Below, in pieces: positions 61,003 to 64,000 of a stretch of DNA of 64,000 nt. Made by a program: the position numbers and the translations under genes. Location: positions 62,001 through 126,000 of the forward strand of contig CALLWB010000030.1 of assembly GCA_938016265.1 (NCBI GenBank). Direction: 5' to 3'. Within the stretch, counting starts at the first letter, position 1. Every line of letters starts with the position of its first letter. The stretch comes from an uncultured Saprospiraceae bacterium. Lineage in GTDB: Bacteria > Bacteroidota > Bacteroidia > Chitinophagales > Saprospiraceae. Under the pieces are notes generated by a model. It saw only the letters and a program-made list of their open reading frames with translations, did no database searches and was not told where the DNA came from.

Positions 61003-61833
61003 TCATTCTGGCAAAACAAATAGTTGTTTTTCAAATTGTAGATGGAAGCCAGATACTTTTTTTGATGTCAAATTGGAATATGATTCTTGCATAGATTCAT
61101 TAGGGTGGAGGATCGGATAGGTCCCAACTAAGTCATCTGATGCAAACTTATCCTCATCATAAAGTCGAACCTTAATGTGCTCGGAATGTAAGGCAATAAT
61201 TGTAAACGAAGCGGGAGGAGCCAATAATGAATTTACATTTTTATCCGAGGGAGTTGTACTATAATTGCTCCCAACATAAATCCACCATTGCAAATCTGGA
61301 AGGGGATCATCTTTATTAAAAGTGGTTGGGCTGTCCCAGGTATCAATGCGCCTGTTTTCGGGACCAATTGGAGAAACTGTTCCTCCAGATAATTGAACAG
61401 TAATCTCGTATCGCTTAGGCTGCTGTAGCACATAATCATGAGAACTTACGATTCGATGATATTCTTTTTCGTTTTTTTCAAATAGATAGACCACCAAATC
61501 TACCGTCACTTCATACTGTCCCTGATTTAGATTGATGTTTCTGATTGGAAGGAACAGGATTTTTCTTTTTGACTGACTATTGTAGGTGTAGAAGAGGACA
61601 TTACGTTTAGTTCCTACTATGTTGTAATCCTTCGTTTTAATCTCTGCAGCAATCTCAGCACTCCAATCCGATTCTGAATTTGGATTAGGAAAACGATAAT
61701 CAAAGTCGATTTCTAAATGCGATTTAGTAGTAGCGATTTTGACATTATTGATTTCAACTCCTGAAAGGTCTGGGTGCTGAGCAAATAGGAGTGTGCATGA
61801 AAACATAAAAACAAAACAAAGGATGTTTTTCAT
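61003..61833 (-). CDS. secreted protein with a C2-like segment
   Basis: The protein has 276 residues with a signal peptide (MKNILCFVFMFSCTLLFAQ). The body is beta-rich: an N-terminal beta-sandwich-like part (VEINNVKIATTKSHLEIDFDYRFPNP) and a C-terminal part containing HIKVRLYDEDKFASDDLVG, which fits the calcium-loop region of C2 domains (xVxVYDxDxxxxDDxIG). A role in Ca2+-dependent binding at the cell surface is possible but not shown. It is convergent with the small gene ending at 60980 and lies directly behind tRNA-Met on the same strand; its own promoter is not evident. Confidence 0.75.
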   Translation of the reverse strand: MKNILCFVFMFSCTLLFAQHPDLSGVEINNVKIATTKSHLEIDFDYRFPNPNSESDWSAEIAAEIKTKDYNIVGTKRNVLFYTYNSQSKRKILFLPIRNINLNQGQYEVTVDLVVYLFEKNEKEYHRIVSSHDYVLQQPKRYEITVQLSGGTVSPIGPENRRIDTWDSPTTFNKDDPLPDLQWWIYVGSNYSTTPSDKNVNSLLAPPASFTIIALHSEHIKVRLYDEDKFASDDLVGTYPILHPNESMQESYSNLTSKKVSGFHLQFEKQLFVLPE

Positions 61834-61863
61834 AAACTGACTACGTTAAAATCATTCTATCTC

Positions 61864-61898
61864 AAAAAAAAAGAGATCATCTATTACAGATAATCTCT
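61864..61898 (-). terminator. terminator of tRNA-Met
   Basis: On the minus strand an 11-bp stem (AGAGATTATCT / AGATGATCTCT, one U-G pair) with a 5-nt loop is followed by eight U residues. It starts 5 bases after the tRNA. Confidence 0.85.
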
Positions 61899-61903
61899 CC
61901 AAG

Positions 61904-61977
61904 TAGCGCGAGGCAGGCTTGAACTGCCGACCTCAGCATTATGAATGCTGCGCTCTAACCAGCTGAGCTACCGCGCC
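61904..61977 (-). tRNA. tRNA-Met (anticodon CAT)
   Basis: The 74-nt cloverleaf reads GGCGCGGTAGCTCAGCTGG at the 5' end. The anticodon stem is CAGCA/TGCTG with loop TTCATAA, giving anticodon CAT, and the T arm is GGCAG TTCAAGC CTGCC. The acceptor stem pairs with two G-U pairs, and the discriminator is A; CCA is not encoded. It reads as elongator tRNA-Met; tRNA-Ile with lysidine or fMet are less likely from the acceptor and D-arm. A TATATTTG box lies about 43 bp upstream. Confidence 0.93.
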
Positions 61978-62019
61978 ATTATTCTTGTCTTCATTGTCGC
62001 ATACTGGTTTATGCGGCTG

Positions 62020-62027
62020 CAAATATA
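62020..62027 (-). promoter_or_regulatory. -7 promoter box TATATTTG for tRNA-Met
   Basis: On the minus strand TATATTTGCA fits the Bacteroidota -7 consensus. Transcription would start near 62013, 36 nt before the tRNA. The -33 element is weak. Confidence 0.55.
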
Positions 62028-62317
62028 ATGTATTTTAGTGCATAGGGAAAAAATTTTAGTGAATTTTTATTAATTTTGTTTTATTCTTTCCAACAACCCA
62101 TTCTGTATCACTGCCTTTACAACATTATTGGCGTGAAAATTGGTTCCAATAAATTATCTTTTTTGCTTGATGTTAATCGATTTTGTTGAATTCTAGGTAG
62201 GAATTTGAAAAATCGGACGGTGATGAATATAAATAATGTAATTTGCGAGCAGTTAGAGTAACAATGTCCTGTTTGTGGTCGTTAGATAAAATGGAAAGAT
62301 GCAATGTTAGTTAGGAT

Positions 62318-62348
62318 TTTGGTAAATACTGATTATACTTTAAATTTG
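62318..62348 (+). promoter_or_regulatory. promoter of the LRR protein gene
   Basis: TTTG (62318-62321), exactly 19 bp, then TAAATTTG (62341-62348): a full match to the Bacteroidota consensus TTTG-N19-TAnnTTTG, the best in the window. Start near 62355, leaving a leader of about 17 nt before the ATG at 62372. Confidence 0.75.
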
Positions 62349-62371
62349 AGGCAGGGTTTAATACCAATTTG

Positions 62372-64000
62372 ATGAAACAGTTTTTGCTTTTATGGATAGT
62401 CGTTTGTTGGATATGCCAACTAGCTGTAGGCCAGGTGACTAGTTTGCCTGCCTCCAACGTGTTTTACGACATGAAAGTAGCAGAAGGCAGGCCATTAGCC
62501 GTCAAGAAACTAGACGTCTCCAGACAAGGACTCAAAACCATCCCGGCGAGTATCACCAATTTCAGAAATCTGAGCTCTTTAAATCTTTCAGGGAATGACC
62601 TCGAAGTTTTGCCCTCTTTTTTTAGTTCACTGGTCAACTTGAAAGAGTTGAATCTCAGTCACATGCCTACTCTAAAAGCGACTCAACTCTTCGATAATAT
62701 CAAATCCCTCCGCAACTTACGATCCCTCAACCTGGAAAGCGGCACCTTTGTCATTCTTCCCTATGAAGTGACGGAGCTCAAAAATTTGGAATACATCAAT
62801 TTACACAACAATCTTTTTGATGAACTGCCTACTTTTGTTCTAGAGCTAACAGAGTTGAAATCCCTCAATTTGTCCAATAACAAGCTGGAAAAGTTGGATT
62901 ATGGGATCTACAAATTGCAAAATCTGAAAGAAATTGATCTCTCCTTCAACGAGAAGTTGGATTACGGAGATGCTATGTTTACTCTTTCCTATATGACCAA
63001 TCTCGAAAAGGTAAGCATCAGAGGACTGAAAGAGGTTCCCGAAGAACTCAACAAACTACAACAAGTCAAATACCTTGACCTTAGTCGCGGCGAATTCGAC
63101 AGGATTCCAATAAAAATGAAAGACTTGAATAGTTTAGAACACTTGAATCTGAACTATTGTAATAAATTGAATATGGATGAAGGACTACCAAAACTAGGTA
63201 GTCTGACCCAACTCAAAAAACTAGAGATTCTTAGCGATAAAACTTATTTTTTGCCGAAAGGCGTTGGCAAATTTGTCAACCTGGAGGAACTAAGTATTGG
63301 GGGTAGAGTCTGGAAGTTATTGTCTCCAGACACCAAAAAATTAGTTCGGCTAAAATCACTTGTCGTCTCTAATTCACCGTTGATGGATATTAGAGATCTT
63401 GTTGATAAATTGGTGGATATTAATACCCTCAGTTCTCTTAGCCTGAAGCTCTGCGATCTGAAAGAGTTTCCAATGGAAATATTCAAATTAAAAAAACTGG
63501 AGAACGTTGATTTAAGAGGGAATTTCATCACTACACTACCTGATGAGATTGCGAATATGAAGAACCTAAAGAAGCTGGATTTACGAGGCAATCAAATTCA
63601 TCAAAGTGAGATCCTGCGGTTCGTCAATCAACTACCTAATTGTGAAATATTATACAATAAAACCAGCCCGAAAAAACGATTTGCTGCTATAGAGCCTCCG
63701 GTTAAAACGGTAAAGGTAGAACCAACCACCTATAAGATACACAAAAGCGCTACCGGGTTTCAACATCCGTCGGGGACCAAGGTAGTCATCCCCAAAGATG
63801 CGTTTCTGCATCTCAATGGACAAAGTGTGGCAGGCAATGTGGAAGTGCACTACAGGGAGTTTTTTAATCCACTGGATATTTGGTCAAGTGGTGTCCCGAT
63901 GACGGTAGATTCTGTAGGAAATCAGTACGATCTAAAAACAGCAGGAATCATTGAATTTGAAGCCACCAGCCAAGGAAAACAATTGAAGGCAAACCCTGCA
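62372..64000 (+). CDS. secreted leucine-rich-repeat protein with ZU5-like domain (3' end missing)
   Basis: The frame is open from the ATG at 62372 (MKQFLLLWIVVCWICQLAVG, signal peptide) to the window edge, 543 codons. Residues about 50-420 are leucine-rich repeats of about 23 residues (LRSLNLESGTFVILP, LKSLNLSNNKLEKL, LKKLDLRGNQI). From about 460 a domain begins with GTKVVIPKDAFLHLNG and continues VHYREFFNPLDIW and SGVPMTVDS, a pattern common in Bacteroidota surface proteins and similar to ZU5 (a G-V-P module also found next to LRRs in PIDD-type proteins). The start is supported by an exact promoter just upstream. The protein is exported, presumably a surface-binding protein; the C terminus, where a sorting domain would be, is outside the window. 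Confidence 0.85.
   Translation, partial: MKQFLLLWIVVCWICQLAVGQVTSLPASNVFYDMKVAEGRPLAVKKLDVSRQGLKTIPASITNFRNLSSLNLSGNDLEVLPSFFSSLVNLKELNLSHMPTLKATQLFDNIKSLRNLRSLNLESGTFVILPYEVTELKNLEYINLHNNLFDELPTFVLELTELKSLNLSNNKLEKLDYGIYKLQNLKEIDLSFNEKLDYGDAMFTLSYMTNLEKVSIRGLKEVPEELNKLQQVKYLDLSRGEFDRIPIKMKDLNSLEHLNLNYCNKLNMDEGLPKLGSLTQLKKLEILSDKTYFLPKGVGKFVNLEELSIGGRVWKLLSPDTKKLVRLKSLVVSNSPLMDIRDLVDKLVDINTLSSLSLKLCDLKEFPMEIFKLKKLENVDLRGNFITTLPDEIANMKNLKKLDLRGNQIHQSEILRFVNQLPNCEILYNKTSPKKRFAAIEPPVKTVKVEPTTYKIHKSATGFQHPSGTKVVIPKDAFLHLNGQSVAGNVEVHYREFFNPLDIWSSGVPMTVDSVGNQYDLKTAGIIEFEATSQGKQLKANPA

Larger units (their letters stand above)
61978..62371. other. intergenic region, 394 bp, with divergent promoters
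   Basis: It holds the -7 box for tRNA-Met (minus) and a full promoter for the LRR gene (plus). The stretch between (about 62040-62300) is AT-rich and shows no open frame or repeat of note. Confidence 0.6.

Noticed and set aside
61904-61977. tRNA-Ile (lysidine type) or initiator tRNA
   Set aside because: The anticodon is CAT in all three cases; the acceptor and D-arm read like elongator Met. A tRNAscan/TFAM run would settle it.
1-64000. CRISPR arrays, insertion sequences, integrases, prophage genes
   Set aside because: I saw no direct-repeat/spacer pattern, transposase or integrase in any frame.

Overview
The window looks like a chromosome segment of a free-living Bacteroidota bacterium, probably of the Saprospiria/Saprospiraceae type. 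The support is: an AT-rich sequence, -7 promoter boxes of the TAnnTTTG type with no Shine-Dalgarno signals, SprB-like repeat adhesins with type IX secretion C-terminal domains, PorP/SprF-like barrels and DUF5723-like outer-membrane proteins. The species assignment is an inference.

Layout. (1) 1-5342, minus strand: a set of four genes ending in a DUF4157 protein cut off by the window edge. That protein combines a glucosaminidase-like domain, an annexin-like repeat and a CHAP/NlpC-like start. Upstream lie an M23 membrane peptidase and two unknowns. (2) 5733-8690, minus: a lipoprotein plus an outer-membrane protein. (3) 8996-23418: a 4177-residue DUF4157 giant carrying LysM-like, GH24 lysozyme, peptidoglycan-binding and M15 peptidase modules, then a WG-repeat lipoprotein and a PAAR spike-tip protein. 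Such proteins are typical cargo or accessories of contractile injection systems, but no sheath or tube genes are in the window.

(4) 23773-40605, plus: the most striking part, a complete ubiquitin-like conjugation island tied to the membrane. In order it holds an nSTAND-like ATPase, a TerB-like protein, an E1 (ThiF family), a beta-grasp ubiquitin-like protein, an E2 with an active-site Cys, four paralogous secreted single-pass membrane proteins (the last fused to a cytoplasmic JAB/JAMM peptidase), a second stand-alone JAB peptidase, and a protein with periplasmic vWA, a degenerate RING-like Cys cluster, seven predicted membrane helices and an FHA-like tail. A short basic beta motif (KIKIKK type) recurs in cytoplasmic tails of many of these proteins. 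My reading is that envelope signals caught by the secreted domains control conjugation and deconjugation on the cytoplasmic face. This is inference.

(5) 40907-54644, plus: two SprB-like adhesins, each probably secreted by the type IX system, and two PorP/SprF-like barrels that carry unusual TolA-like Ala/Lys/Glu helical stalks and a shared C-terminal domain. (6) 54757-60980, plus: housekeeping genes for an acyl-CoA thioesterase, molybdenum cofactor synthesis (MoeA and a MobA-like protein), formate-tetrahydrofolate ligase, and two small proteins. (7) 61003-64000: a C2-like secreted protein and tRNA-Met on the minus strand, then a secreted leucine-rich-repeat protein that runs off the right edge.
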